From Streptomyces dioscori (GTDB lineage Bacteria; Actinomycetota; Actinomycetes; Streptomycetales; Streptomycetaceae): DNA of 64,000 nt. This document shows, piece by piece, positions 8,135 to 17,214 of the stretch (positions within the stretch are counted from its first letter, which is position 1; each line of letters starts with the position of its first letter). A program made the position numbers and the translations under genes. The DNA is taken from contig NZ_KZ679040.1 of the NCBI RefSeq assembly GCF_003024195.1, positions 248,001-312,000 on the forward strand. The letters are read 5' to 3'. Below the pieces are notes generated by a model that worked only from the letters and a program-made list of their open reading frames with translations, did no database searches and was not told where the DNA came from.

Positions 8135-8914
8135 ATGGCAGAGCGCAAGCCCATCGAATCGTGGCTCACCGACATGGACGGGGTGCTCATCCACGAGGGT
8201 GTGCCCATCCCCGGCGCCGACGCGTTCATAAGGAAGCTCCGGGACTCCGGGAAGCCTTTCCTGGTCCTCACCAACAACTCCATCTACACGGCCCGCGACC
8301 TGCACGCCCGCCTGCGCCGGATGGGCCTCGACGTGCCCGTCGAGAACATCTGGACGTCCGCCCTGGCCACCGCGCAGTTCCTGGAGGACCAGCGGCCCGA
8401 GGGCTCCGCGTACGTCATCGGCGAGGCCGGTCTGACCACCGCGCTGCACGACATCGGGTACGTGCTGACCGACCACGACCCCGACTACGTGGTCCTCGGC
8501 GAGACCCGTACGTACTCCTTCGAGGCGATGACCAAGGCGGTGCGGCTGATCAACGACGGCGCCCGTTTCATCGCCACGAACCCCGACGAGACCGGCCCGT
8601 CCGCCGAGGGCGCGCTGCCCGCCACCGGCGCGGTCGCCGCGCTGATCACCAAGGCGACCGGCAAGCAGCCGTACTTCGCGGGCAAGCCGAACCCGCTGAT
8701 GATGCGCACGGGGCTCAACACCATCGGCGCGCACTCCGAGACCAGCGCGATGATCGGCGACCGCATGGACACCGACGTGCTGGCCGGTCTGGAGGCGGGC
8801 ATGGAGACCTTCCTCGTCCTCACCGGCCTCACCACGAAGGCGGAGATCGAGAAGTACCCGTACCGCCCGTCCACGATCGTCGACTCCATCGCGGACCTCG
8901 TCGACCGCGTCTGA
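8135..8914 (+). CDS. HAD-IIA family phosphatase (NagD-like)
   Basis: A 259-residue enzyme starting at ATG 8135 after CAGGAGA. It carries HAD motif I WLTDMDGVLIHEG (nucleophile and acid aspartates), motif II LTNN, the class II cap region, and motif IV AMIGDRMDTDVLAG followed by GMETFLVLTG. Family members dephosphorylate nucleotides or small phosphorylated metabolites in the cytoplasm. The strong match to NagD-type proteins does not identify the substrate. It is flanked by secreted-protein genes, with no obvious metabolic link. Confidence 0.92.
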   Translation: MAERKPIESWLTDMDGVLIHEGVPIPGADAFIRKLRDSGKPFLVLTNNSIYTARDLHARLRRMGLDVPVENIWTSALATAQFLEDQRPEGSAYVIGEAGLTTALHDIGYVLTDHDPDYVVLGETRTYSFEAMTKAVRLINDGARFIATNPDETGPSAEGALPATGAVAALITKATGKQPYFAGKPNPLMMRTGLNTIGAHSETSAMIGDRMDTDVLAGLEAGMETFLVLTGLTTKAEIEKYPYRPSTIVDSIADLVDRV

Positions 8915-9024
8915 GCCTGCCGTACGGGCCACGCGCACGCGCCACCCGTACGGAGCAGTGGGCCCCCTCCCCAGATGCGCCCGTCCGGCCCGCGGAGGAC
9001 GCTCCAGATGTCTGGAGGTTCACG

Positions 9025-9660
9025 ATGGGTTCACTGCGACTCGCTCTCTGTGCCGGTGCGGCGGCTGCCGCCGCACTCGCCCCCATGGCGTACGCCCCCT
9101 CTGTGTCCGCGGCCGACGGAGGTGTCCGGGTGACCCCGGGGTCACCGGCTCCCGGCGGCGACATCCGGCTGCGGGTCCAGGGGTGCACCGGGATGACCGG
9201 CACCGCCGCGTCCCCGGCGTTCGTCGCCGACGCGCGGCTCGCCGGGGCCCAGGGGGACCTCACCGGCGAGACCCGCGTCCGCTCGACGCTCGACCCCGGC
9301 ACGTACGACATCAAGGTCACCTGCGACGGCTTCGAGCACAAGCTCAAGGGCACGTTCACCGTCGCCGACAAGAAGCAGCGCGAGAAGCAGGAACAGAAGG
9401 AGAAGCAGGAGCGGGAGGAGAAGCAGAGGCGGCAGCAGAAGCAGCCGGACGGCTCGGCAGCCGCTTCGCCCGCCGCCCCCGCGTCCCCCGTCGCCCCCGT
9501 GCACGCGGGCGGTGGCGGTACCTCACGGCTCGCCGCCGCCGAGGCAAGGTCGGACGGGCCCGGTACCCGGCACGCGGTCGTCGGTCTCGTGCTGGCCGGG
9601 GTCGCCGCCGTCGCCGTGGCCGTCAGCAGCGCCCGGCGGGGCCGCCGCCGTACGGACTGA
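9025..9660 (+). CDS. Secreted membrane-anchored protein upstream of sortase
   Basis: A 211-residue protein starting at ATG 9025, with GGAGG at 9014-9018. A signal peptide ends near SVSA. The mature part is a beta-rich domain of about 85 residues with an intradomain cysteine pair (QGCTG and VTCDG), then a highly charged Lys/Glu/Gln stretch (residues about 115-143, coiled-coil-like), a Pro/Ala linker, and a C-terminal membrane helix with the basic tail ARRGRRR. No canonical LPXTG motif is visible; GPGTR lies just before the helix. It ends six bases before the sortase gene, so the two are co-transcribed. Confidence 0.75.
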   Translation: MGSLRLALCAGAAAAAALAPMAYAPSVSAADGGVRVTPGSPAPGGDIRLRVQGCTGMTGTAASPAFVADARLAGAQGDLTGETRVRSTLDPGTYDIKVTCDGFEHKLKGTFTVADKKQREKQEQKEKQEREEKQRRQQKQPDGSAAASPAAPASPVAPVHAGGGGTSRLAAAEARSDGPGTRHAVVGLVLAGVAAVAVAVSSARRGRRRTD

Positions 9661-9666
9661 GGGGCC

Positions 9667-10353
9667 ATGTCACCACGCACGCACACGGAACAACGGGACC
9701 GCACGGCGGGACGCGGCCGGCTCCTGATGGGGGTCGCCTGGGCGCTGCTGCTGCTCGGACTGTGGCTGTGGGGCCGCGAGGTCACCGACGTACGGCAGGG
9801 CATCTCCTCGCCGACCACCGGTGACGTGGCGGCGGTCGGCCGCCCGCTCGGCGTCGAACTGCCGCCCGCGGTCCGGCCCCTGGGCAACGCGCGCCCCCAG
9901 CGCGTGGACGTCCCCGCACTGGGCGTACGGGCACCCGTGGTGAGCCGCGGCCTCGACCCGGGCGGGGCGGTCGATCCGCCGCCGTACGGGCAGCCGGGGA
10001 CGGTCGGCTGGTACGAGGACGGGGTACGGCCCGGGGCGGCCGGGACCGCGCTGCTCGTCGGGCACGTGGACACCGAGACCCGGCCCGCGGTCTTCTACCA
10101 CCTCAGCGAGATACGGCCCGGCGCGGCGGTCCGGGTGGTCCGGGACGACGGCACGGTCGCCGAGTTCACCGTCGAGGACGTACAGGTCTTCGCCCGCGAC
10201 CGCTTCGACGCCCGGAAGGTGTACGGGGTCCGGCAGACCGGGCGCGCCGAGCTGCGGCTCATCACGTGCGGCGGCTCCTTCGACCGCGGCACCCGCACCT
10301 ACACGGCGAACGTGGTCGTCTCCGCGTACCTCAGCGGGACCCGGCACGGATGA
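9667..10353 (+). CDS. Class F sortase
   Basis: A 228-residue membrane-anchored transpeptidase: an N-terminal transmembrane helix (residues about 20-36), a linker, then the sortase beta-barrel. The catalytic triad is visible: His133 in LLVGHVDTET, Cys201 in LRLITCGGSF and Arg210 in RGTRTYTANV. The short size and single N-terminal helix fit the class F group common in actinobacteria. Sortases cleave a C-terminal sorting signal and attach the protein to peptidoglycan. It follows a secreted protein gene by six bases. Which substrate it serves is unknown, because the nearby anchored protein has an LAXTG motif more typical of class E. Confidence 0.88.
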   Translation: MSPRTHTEQRDRTAGRGRLLMGVAWALLLLGLWLWGREVTDVRQGISSPTTGDVAAVGRPLGVELPPAVRPLGNARPQRVDVPALGVRAPVVSRGLDPGGAVDPPPYGQPGTVGWYEDGVRPGAAGTALLVGHVDTETRPAVFYHLSEIRPGAAVRVVRDDGTVAEFTVEDVQVFARDRFDARKVYGVRQTGRAELRLITCGGSFDRGTRTYTANVVVSAYLSGTRHG

Positions 10354-10366
10354 GCGTCAGCACCTG

Positions 10367-10408
10367 GCCCGGTCGACGACCCGCTCCCCCCGGAGCCGTC
10401 GACCGGGC
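10367..10408 (+). terminator. Hairpin after the sortase gene
   Basis: A 12-bp perfect stem (GCCCGGTCGACG, 10367-10378, with its complement at 10397-10408) and an 18-base loop, starting 13 bp after the sortase stop. There is no U-tract, as is usual in Streptomyces. Confidence 0.5.
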
Positions 10409-10769
10409 TGGTCCTCGACCGTGCGCGCACGGGCTGCGGGAGTAACCCGGCGACCGGCACGGGAGGTTCAGGGTCCCATCCGCGAACGGGCGGATGCCCG
10501 GACAGCCGGGGGCCGGGGCCGTCTGGGACGACTCTAGAACGGATGAGCGTTCCGGCCTAGGGTCTGAATGACGCCAAGTCCCAGCGCGGTGGCACTGCGT
10601 TATCCGCGCAGGTGGCCGTGGTGTCCGGGCAGGTCCGCCAGGCTCCGCGACCGCCCGGTCGTCCAGCGCTGTAACAGCTGGCCGCCAAGGCGTGACTGTG
10701 CCCGTGGGCGGCCCGACACGTATGTCAGGATTGGTACTTCGGACGGTGCACCCGAGGGGGAGTTTTTCG
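10409..10769. other. Gene-free region upstream of cslZ
   Basis: About 360 bp with no convincing ORF. It presumably holds the cslZ promoter. I see no perfect palindrome or recognisable operator in it. Confidence 0.5.
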
Positions 10770-11789
10770 ATGTACGGGAGCAGGGGGGCCGGGGCAAGGG
10801 CGTCCGTGGCGGTGGCCGGAGCTGTGCTGCTGCTCGCAGGATGTTCGTCCTCGGACGACGGCGGCGACAAGGACACGTCGGGCGCCAGGATGAGCCAGCA
10901 GCCCAAGGAGAAGGACCCGTTCTGGGTCAACCCGGACGGGAACGCGGCCGAACAGGTCGCCACCTATGTGAAGGACGGCAAGGACGAGGACGCCGAACTG
11001 ATCCGCAGGATCGCCGAGCAGCCCACCGGTGAGTGGCTGACCCCGGAGAACGCCGAGCAGGAGGCGCGCGGCTTCACCGAGGCCGCCGCGAAGGCCGACC
11101 GGGACGCGCTGCTCGTGGTCTACAACATCCCGCACCGCGACTGCGGCCAGTTCTCCAGCGGCGGCGCCGCCGACGGCAACGCGTACCGGACCTTCATCGA
11201 CCAGGTCGCCAAGGGCATCGGCGACCGGGCGACCACGGTGATCCTGGAGCCGGACGCGGTGCTGCACATGGTGGACGGCTGCACCCCGGACGAGTTCCAC
11301 GAGGAGCGCTACGACCTGCTCCGCGGCGCGGTGGAGAAGTTCAAGTCCCTGAAGAACACCAAGGTCTACCTGGACGCAGGCAACGCGGGCTGGGGCAAGC
11401 CCGACGACATCGCCGAGCCGCTGAAACTGGCGGGCGTCGAGACCGCCGACGGATTCGCGGTCAACGTCTCCAACTTCTACAAGACGCCCGACAGCACGAA
11501 GTACGGCAAGGAACTGTCGTCGAAGGTCGGCAACAAGCCGTTCGTGATCGACACCAGCCGCAACGGCAACGGCCCCTACACGGACGGCGACCCGGAGGAG
11601 AACTGGTGCAACCCGCCCGGACGCGCACTGGGCGAGACACCCACCACGGACACCGGTGACGACCTCGTCGACGCCTATGTGTGGGTCAAGCGGCCCGGCG
11701 AGTCCGACGGCACCTGCAAGGGCGGCCCGAAGGCGGGCCAGTGGTGGCCGGAGTACGCGCTGAAGCTCGCGAAGGCGAGCAAGCAGTGA
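10770..11789 (+). CDS. cslZ: CslZ, GH6 family endoglucanase-like lipoprotein
   Basis: A 339-residue lipoprotein starting at ATG 10770 after GAGGGGGAG. The lipobox LLAGC places the lipidated cysteine at residue 25. The rest is a GH6 domain: LLVVYNIPHRDCGQFSSGG, the acid region TVILEPDAVLHM, YLDAGNAGW, VIDTSRNGNG, CNPPGRALG and YVWVKRPGESDG. GH6 enzymes cut beta-1,4-glucans with inversion. In S. coelicolor and S. lividans the homologue lies beside glxA and cslA and is needed for deposition of a beta-glucan at hyphal tips. Here it is convergent with glxA rather than co-transcribed. Confidence 0.93.
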   Translation: MYGSRGAGARASVAVAGAVLLLAGCSSSDDGGDKDTSGARMSQQPKEKDPFWVNPDGNAAEQVATYVKDGKDEDAELIRRIAEQPTGEWLTPENAEQEARGFTEAAAKADRDALLVVYNIPHRDCGQFSSGGAADGNAYRTFIDQVAKGIGDRATTVILEPDAVLHMVDGCTPDEFHEERYDLLRGAVEKFKSLKNTKVYLDAGNAGWGKPDDIAEPLKLAGVETADGFAVNVSNFYKTPDSTKYGKELSSKVGNKPFVIDTSRNGNGPYTDGDPEENWCNPPGRALGETPTTDTGDDLVDAYVWVKRPGESDGTCKGGPKAGQWWPEYALKLAKASKQ

Positions 11790-11810
11790 CTGCTTGTAGA
11801 TGATTCTCAC

Positions 11811-11872
11811 GGTTCGTACGTGACTGGGGGCGCCCTCCGCATGAGGAGGGCGCCCCCAGTCACGTACGAACC
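11811..11872. terminator. Perfect 28-bp inverted repeat, bidirectional terminator
   Basis: The arms at 11811-11838 and 11845-11872 are exact complements with a GCATGA loop. It lies between the convergent cslZ and glxA genes (21 bp after one stop, 7 bp from the other), the expected place for a terminator serving both strands. Confidence 0.92.
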
Positions 11873-11879
11873 GGGTCCG

Positions 11880-13817
11880 TCAGGGGATCTTCACCCACTG
11901 GGCCTTGCTCGGGGTGCCCTGGTCGTCCGTCACGAACAGCATGTACCAGCCGGACTCGACCAGGTTGCGGCTCTTGGGGACGGTGACCTCGATGCCGTTC
12001 TTCGTCTTCTCGAAGTCCAGCGCGATCGACCGCTGGTCGACGTCGGTGACGTGCGTCGAGGCGCTCGGCCGGATCAGCCGGGCCGACTTGATCGACGAGG
12101 AGTGCTTCGACGTGAACGCCGCCGTCCCGCCGCGCTCGACGGTCTTCGGACCGCCGGAGAGCGTCGGCCGCGACCCCTGGAAGAGGTACGGCGGCGTGTA
12201 GATCTCCACGCGCTGCTCGAACTTGCCCGGCTTCGTGTTGGCCTTGTCGGCGTAGAGCGAGTCCGAGCCGAAGAACATCACGCGGCCGTCGGGCAGCAGG
12301 ATCGAGCCCGAGTGGTAGTTGCGGCCCACCAGCGGGTCGGCGACCCGCTTGAACTCGTTGGTCTTCGAGTCGTACATCCGCGCCTGGAGGATGTTGGTGT
12401 CGCCGCGCCCGCGGTAGTCCTCCGAGCCGCCCGAGACCAGCACGTCGTCGTCCGGGAGGATCGAGTACTGCGGGTAGCGCGTGCCCTTCTCCATCTCGGG
12501 GCCGTCGACGAACTTCGGGTTGTCGGCCAGCAGGTCGATGATGCGGGTCTTCTTGCTGGACAGCTTGGACTCGCCGACCCCGCCGCCGCCGATCACCATG
12601 TACTTCTCGTCCTGCGCGGGCGGCAGCAGGACCGTGCCCGCGGTCTCCAGGAGCTTCGGGTCGGACATGCCCTTGAGCTTCTTGAACTTGTTCGTCTCCA
12701 GGTCCCAGACGCCCGGGTCACGCCCGACGTCGTCGGGTCCGTAGCCCGCGTTCGCGCCCGAGTAGAACAGCTTGCCGTTCTGCATGAGCGAGATCGCCGG
12801 GTAGGTCGGGAACTGGCGGACGCCGTCGGTGTACGTCCACTTCTTGGTCTTCGGGTCGTACACCTCGTTCTTGCCAGGCACCAGCTGGCCGATCTCGTCC
12901 AGGCCGGAGAGGCTGAGGATCTTGCCGTCCGAGAGCGTGGTGAGCGTCGGGTACCAGCGCGCCTCGTTCATCGGGTCGACCTTGATGTACTTCTCGGCGA
13001 CCGGGTCGAACTCGTAGGCGTCCTTGATGCCCTGGAAGTCCTTCTTGTCCAGGGCGAGCTTCTGCGCGATGCCGTACGTGTTGCGGGCGTCGGCGCCCGA
13101 GAGGCCCTGCACGCGGTAGTTGTCCTGCGTGCCCGTCGCGTACTTGGTGCCGCTCTTCTGCGCCTCGACGTAGATCCGGCCGAGGCCCGGTTCGTTGCGC
13201 AGGAACCTGCCGGTCGCCTTGTCGAAGACCTTCTTGGCGCGCTCGACGACGACCGGGTCCTTCGACACGAAGGTCTTGCCGTTCTCCTTGCCCGAGAAGC
13301 GGGTGCCCGCGGGCAGGGTGATCGGCTCGTCCGGGTTCTCGTTGTGGACGACCATCAGGCCGCCCGCCTTGGTGATGTCGCCCTTGAGCTTCTCGTAGCG
13401 CTTGGTGCCGCCGGCGATCAGCAGATTGCCGTTGGGCAGCTGGGTGTGGCCCGTGCAGAACAGGTCGGCCGGCGTCGGGACCTTCTTGATCGTCTTCTTG
13501 ACCGGGTCCCAGATGCGGGTGTCGAACTTCTTCGCGTCGAAGTTGTCCTGGTTGTTTCCCGAACCGGCGATGAGCAGGATCTTGCCGGTGTGCAGCAGCG
13601 CGGCGTGAATGGTGTTCAGCCGGTACTTCTCGGGGAACTCGACGATGTCCCACTTGCCGTTCTCGGCCTTGTACTCAGGTCTGTTGATCTTGTACTCGTG
13701 GTACTGCTCCGACCCGAAGCGGTAGAGCGCGGGTCCGTTCATCCCGGCCAGCGCAAGCACCACCGCCGCACCTATCGCGATGCGGCGGGCACGGCGGCGG
13801 CTGGAACCGTCTTTCAC
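11880..13817 (-). CDS. glxA: GlxA, radical copper oxidase (galactose oxidase-like)
   Basis: A 645-residue protein with one N-terminal membrane anchor (residues about 11-30) and a kelch-type beta-propeller with a C-terminal Ig-like domain. The copper-radical residues can be placed: Cys121 in ADLFCTGH, Trp288 and Tyr289 in EARWYPTL (Cys121-Tyr289 thioether link with the stacking tryptophan), Tyr501-His502 in RNYHSGS and His589 in ASTHVTD. In S. lividans GlxA oxidises glycan ends and is required with CslA for hyphal-tip glycan and for development. The gene lies 99 bp downstream of cslA on the same strand, so the two are probably one transcript. Confidence 0.95.
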   Translation of the reverse strand: MKDGSSRRRARRIAIGAAVVLALAGMNGPALYRFGSEQYHEYKINRPEYKAENGKWDIVEFPEKYRLNTIHAALLHTGKILLIAGSGNNQDNFDAKKFDTRIWDPVKKTIKKVPTPADLFCTGHTQLPNGNLLIAGGTKRYEKLKGDITKAGGLMVVHNENPDEPITLPAGTRFSGKENGKTFVSKDPVVVERAKKVFDKATGRFLRNEPGLGRIYVEAQKSGTKYATGTQDNYRVQGLSGADARNTYGIAQKLALDKKDFQGIKDAYEFDPVAEKYIKVDPMNEARWYPTLTTLSDGKILSLSGLDEIGQLVPGKNEVYDPKTKKWTYTDGVRQFPTYPAISLMQNGKLFYSGANAGYGPDDVGRDPGVWDLETNKFKKLKGMSDPKLLETAGTVLLPPAQDEKYMVIGGGGVGESKLSSKKTRIIDLLADNPKFVDGPEMEKGTRYPQYSILPDDDVLVSGGSEDYRGRGDTNILQARMYDSKTNEFKRVADPLVGRNYHSGSILLPDGRVMFFGSDSLYADKANTKPGKFEQRVEIYTPPYLFQGSRPTLSGGPKTVERGGTAAFTSKHSSSIKSARLIRPSASTHVTDVDQRSIALDFEKTKNGIEVTVPKSRNLVESGWYMLFVTDDQGTPSKAQWVKIP

Positions 13818-13916
13818 TTCATTTCCCGTCTAACTCGACTGACTTGGCCGGCGCGGACCGGGCCCCCTGCCCGGTCCGGCCTCTGGGGTGGATACGCGGC
13901 GCGGTGGCCGCGCCTC

Positions 13917-15944
13917 TCATTCCCCGGACGAACGGTGCCGGCCCCCGAGGGAGATCTGCACGGTCTGGTCGTTGCCCCCGCCCGACGCCCAGCTCGGCTT
14001 GTGCTGGGGTGCGTGCTGCGGCGGGTGCTGCTGCCCGTGCGGGGCCGCGTGCGCGGGCACCTGGGACTGCTGCGGCTGGAGGGGGATCCGGCTGTCGTAC
14101 ACGGGTGCCGGGGCGGCCGGGGGCTCCTGGGGGGAACCGTGCCGGTGCTTTCTCCCCTTCTTGTCCTGCCGCATCATCCAGCGCCAGGCGAACATCGGCG
14201 AGGCCGTGATGAGCAGCGCGAACGTCGCCCAGATGATCATCGCCGGGTGGGCATGACCGTAGACGAAGCCCGCGGTGATCGAACCGCTGAAGATCGCGAT
14301 GAAGTACCAGTGGTACCGGAACGTGCCGAACCAGGTGTCCGGGCTCGCGGAGTCGCCCTTCGGGGTCACCACGAACTTGCTCTTGCGGCGCAGCATCGAG
14401 TCGATGAGAGCCTTCGCGTACAGCGGCGCCGACAGCGCGGACATGATCATGCCCGCCACACCGCCGGAGCCCTCGGGCTCGTGCGGCGAGACGTTGTGGC
14501 GGCGGTTCCAGACGTAGAGGCCGATCTGCAGCGCCGAGGCGTTGCCGTAGAGCATCAGCCAGATCGCCGGGTCGATGTTCACACCCGAGGCGCCGAGACC
14601 CAGGAACAGGGCGCAGCTCAGCGCGGCCAGGATCCAGTTGAGCGCCGACATCGGGTAGAAGATGATCATCATCGTGTAGTTGAAGAACTTGCTCGGCGGC
14701 AGCGAGTAGGCGCCCTTCCAGTACTGCTTGAGGATCGTCTCGTACGTACCCCGTGACCAGCGCATCTGCTGGGTGAAGAAGTCCGTCCAGGCGTTCGGGC
14801 CCTCACCGACCGCGAGGACGTCCGGGGTGTAGACCGAGCGCCACTTCTTGCCCGTCACCGGGTTCTTGTGGCGGTGGATCTCGAAGCCGGTCGCCATGTC
14901 CTCGGTGATCGAGTCGTACAGGCCGCCGATCTGCTTCAGCGCCTTGATGCGCACGGCGTTCGACGTGCCCACGAACATCGGCGAGCCGTACGCGTTGCCC
15001 GCGCGCTGGATCAGCGCGTGGAACAGGAACTGCTGCGACTCGGCGGCCTTGGTGATCGGGTTGTCGTAGTTGCCGTAGACCTGCGGGCCGATCACGAAGC
15101 CGATGTTCGGGTCGCGGAAGAAGCCCAGCATCCGCTCCAGGTAGTTCGGCAGCGGTACGTGGTCGGTGTCGACGCTGGCGAAGAAGTCGTAGTGGTCACC
15201 GTGCGCGTCGAGCCAGGCGTTGTAGTTGCCGTGCTTGGTCTTGGCGCGGTGCGGGCCCTTCTTCTGGTTCCACTTCGCGACGCCCTTGCGGGAGAAGTGG
15301 TGCACACCGAGGCGCTCGCAGACCGCCTTCACCTCGGGGTCGTCGCCCTCGTCGAGCAGCCAGACATGCATGAGGCCGCGGTGCCGGATCCGCACCGCGG
15401 CTTCCAGGGTCTTCGTCACCATCTCCAGCGGCTCCTTGCCGGGCACGAAGGAGGTGAGGAAGGCCACTCTGGTGCCGGTCTCGGGCACCACCGGGATCGG
15501 GTCGCGGGCGACCAGCGTGGCGTGCGCGTTCGACAACACGTTCATGCAGCGGAACAGCTCGATCAGACCGATCGAGACGAGCATCACCATGTCGAGCGCG
15601 GGCAGGAAGTCGTACGCGGGATAGTCCCGTTCGGTCCAGTGCGTGGGCTGCAGCAGCCAGGCCAGCAGCACGAGCGAGAGGAGCGGGGCCGCGCCCAGCA
15701 TCAGGGCGGCGCGCAGCCGGTGCGGCTCCTGCGAGAGCAGCGTGCGGTACTGCACCTTGTACGGCTTGGTCGGGTCCGGCTGTGTGAGAGGACCCGCGAG
15801 CCGGCTGTAGTGCTCGTAGTCGTATCTCGGCAGGTTCTTCTTGATTCTGCGGAAAGTGCCGGTCCGCGTCTGTGACGGCACCCTCAGCTGGGTGGTCTCG
15901 GACGGGTCGGAGTTCTGCCGGGCGCCCGTCGGCGTCGACGTCAT
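13917..15944 (-). CDS. cslA: CslA, cellulose synthase-like GT2 glycosyltransferase
   Basis: A 675-residue inner-membrane processive beta-glycosyltransferase. Two N-terminal membrane helices (about 79-100 and 116-133) precede the GT2 domain with Asp198 (LLDEGDD), DTD at 259-261, the TED acid motif at 347-349 and QQMRW at 392-396. C-terminal membrane helices follow, then a soluble Gln/Pro/His-rich tail (about residues 620-660). All catalytic motifs of cellulose synthase are present; no PilZ domain is seen. In S. coelicolor CslA sits at hyphal tips, makes a beta-glucan and interacts with DivIVA. glxA follows on the same strand. Confidence 0.95.
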   Translation of the reverse strand: MTSTPTGARQNSDPSETTQLRVPSQTRTGTFRRIKKNLPRYDYEHYSRLAGPLTQPDPTKPYKVQYRTLLSQEPHRLRAALMLGAAPLLSLVLLAWLLQPTHWTERDYPAYDFLPALDMVMLVSIGLIELFRCMNVLSNAHATLVARDPIPVVPETGTRVAFLTSFVPGKEPLEMVTKTLEAAVRIRHRGLMHVWLLDEGDDPEVKAVCERLGVHHFSRKGVAKWNQKKGPHRAKTKHGNYNAWLDAHGDHYDFFASVDTDHVPLPNYLERMLGFFRDPNIGFVIGPQVYGNYDNPITKAAESQQFLFHALIQRAGNAYGSPMFVGTSNAVRIKALKQIGGLYDSITEDMATGFEIHRHKNPVTGKKWRSVYTPDVLAVGEGPNAWTDFFTQQMRWSRGTYETILKQYWKGAYSLPPSKFFNYTMMIIFYPMSALNWILAALSCALFLGLGASGVNIDPAIWLMLYGNASALQIGLYVWNRRHNVSPHEPEGSGGVAGMIMSALSAPLYAKALIDSMLRRKSKFVVTPKGDSASPDTWFGTFRYHWYFIAIFSGSITAGFVYGHAHPAMIIWATFALLITASPMFAWRWMMRQDKKGRKHRHGSPQEPPAAPAPVYDSRIPLQPQQSQVPAHAAPHGQQHPPQHAPQHKPSWASGGGNDQTVQISLGGRHRSSGE

Positions 15945-16256
15945 GAGTCATCCCCCCACACGCGAGTTTCCACGTGCTCGTTGTTCCCTTCGCCGGCCGG
16001 TCCCCCTGAACCCGCACAGGCGTATCAACAGCAGGCCCCCGTCACCACATCATCCACACACCTTATAGACATGGCTGAGCGGCCTTCCGGTTGCATGATG
16101 CCCCCCTCGACATCCGTTCATTGACAGGGCCCCAATCCCCGCCTTCGTACGCAACCGCTTTCATGCCCCCAACTGCTCTGTAACCGCAGCCTCTTGTTGC
16201 CCAGGGTTCTATGCGGTTCGTCATGATCGCAAGATGCGAAACACGGTGTTTACCGG
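15945..16256. other. Gene-free region upstream of cslA
   Basis: This 312-bp stretch lies between the stop of the FadR-type regulator and the cslA start, both on the minus strand. It is less G+C-rich than the genes around it and presumably carries the cslA promoter. I see no perfect palindrome or known operator. Confidence 0.5.
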
Positions 16257-16967
16257 TCATACGCGCTCATTGGGGAGCCTGCTGGTCTCGTTCGGTACCG
16301 TTGCTGTCAACCGCGTACGGATGTTGCCGAAGTGTTCTCTTATCGCGTCCTCGGCCCGCCCCGAGTCACCCGAGCGCACCGCGTCGAGAATCTCCCGGTG
16401 CTGCCGGCAGGTGACCTTCGGATCCTGCGGAAGCTCCACGAGGTCCGTGCGTACGCGGTGGAAGGCGTCCCAGAACGCCTCCAGCAGTTCACTCAGCAGA
16501 AGGTTGCCCAGACCCCGGTAGAGAGTGGCGTGAAACGCGCGGTCGGTCTCGGCGAGACCCGCTCCGGCGGTGGCCTCCGCCTCCATGCGCGCGACCAGTG
16601 CGTCCAGAACGGCCAGATCGTCCGGCGGGACGTTGCCCGCCACGCGCGAGACCAGGCCGGTCTCCACGGCCTCGCGCAGCTGCAGGAGCTGCAGGAGGCT
16701 GTCCTCGCCGCGGTAGTGCCCGGCGACCGTGCGGAAGGCCAGGCCCTCGATCATCGGTGCCATGGACATCGGTCCGACGTAGGTGCCGAAGCCGTGCCGG
16801 ATCTCCACGATGCCCATCGCCTGGAGGGCCTTGAGGGCCTCGCGCACGGAGTTACGGCTGGCGCCGAGCAGCTCCATGAGGTCGGGCTCGGTCGGCAGTA
16901 CGGCGCCCGAGGGCAGCCGACGGTCGATGATGAGCTTCTTGATCTGCTCCTGGAGGTCGCGCGCCAT
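16257..16967 (-). CDS. FadR-subfamily GntR transcriptional regulator
   Basis: A 236-residue regulator starting at ATG 16967, with no Shine-Dalgarno visible, so it may be leaderless. The N-terminal winged helix (LPTEPDLMELLGASRNSVREAL) is followed by EIRHGFGTYVG, typical of GntR proteins, then an all-helical FCD effector domain (LREAVETGLVSRVAG to REHFGNIRTRL) with the histidine ligands expected of metal-binding FadR members (FHATLY, QHREIL, REHF). Effector unknown; carboxylic acids are typical. It lies upstream of cslA on the same strand but is separated from it by 312 bp. Confidence 0.88.
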   Translation of the reverse strand: MARDLQEQIKKLIIDRRLPSGAVLPTEPDLMELLGASRNSVREALKALQAMGIVEIRHGFGTYVGPMSMAPMIEGLAFRTVAGHYRGEDSLLQLLQLREAVETGLVSRVAGNVPPDDLAVLDALVARMEAEATAGAGLAETDRAFHATLYRGLGNLLLSELLEAFWDAFHRVRTDLVELPQDPKVTCRQHREILDAVRSGDSGRAEDAIREHFGNIRTRLTATVPNETSRLPNERV

Positions 16968-17005
16968 GGCGAGAGGGTAGCGGGCCGTAAGGGTTCGGCC
17001 ATACG

Positions 17006-17042
17006 CGAAGAGACTCCCCGCTTGTTGCGGGGAGCCTCTTCG
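17006..17042 (-). terminator. Hairpin terminator downstream of tRNA-Lys copy 1
   Basis: Sixteen-base arms at 17006-17021 and 17027-17042 pair with one mismatch around a TTGTT loop. It separates the tRNA-Lys gene from the FadR-type gene on the same strand. Confidence 0.85.
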
Positions 17043-17083
17043 TTGCTTCTTGTACGTCTTCTTGTACGTCTTCTTGCTTCTTG

Positions 17084-17157
17084 TGCGCCGCCAGGGACTC
17101 GAACCCCGGACCCGCTGATTAAGAGTCAGCTGCTCTAACCAACTGAGCTAGCGGCGC
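17084..17157 (-). tRNA. tRNA-Lys (anticodon CTT), copy 1
   Basis: A 74-base cloverleaf. The acceptor stem GCGCCGC pairs with GCGGCGC, the discriminator is A, the D-arm is GCTCAGTTGGTTAGAGC, the anticodon loop CTCTTAA gives CTT (reads AAG), and the T-loop is TTCGAGT. CCA is not encoded. The mature sequence is identical to copies at 23646 and 38344. Confidence 0.97.
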
Positions 17158-17214
17158 GGGTGGCTGTCGCCGACGAGAACTCTACCGGACCTTCGCGGGG
17201 CGGTTGACCGGGGG

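Noticed and set aside
8135..8914. Involvement of the HAD phosphatase in sortase function
   Set aside because: It is a cytoplasmic enzyme lying among secreted-protein genes; nothing in the sequence links it to the wall.
11820..14756. A 978-codon plus-strand frame opposite glxA and cslA
   Set aside because: Composition is typical of an antisense shadow, and glxA and cslA are certain on the minus strand.
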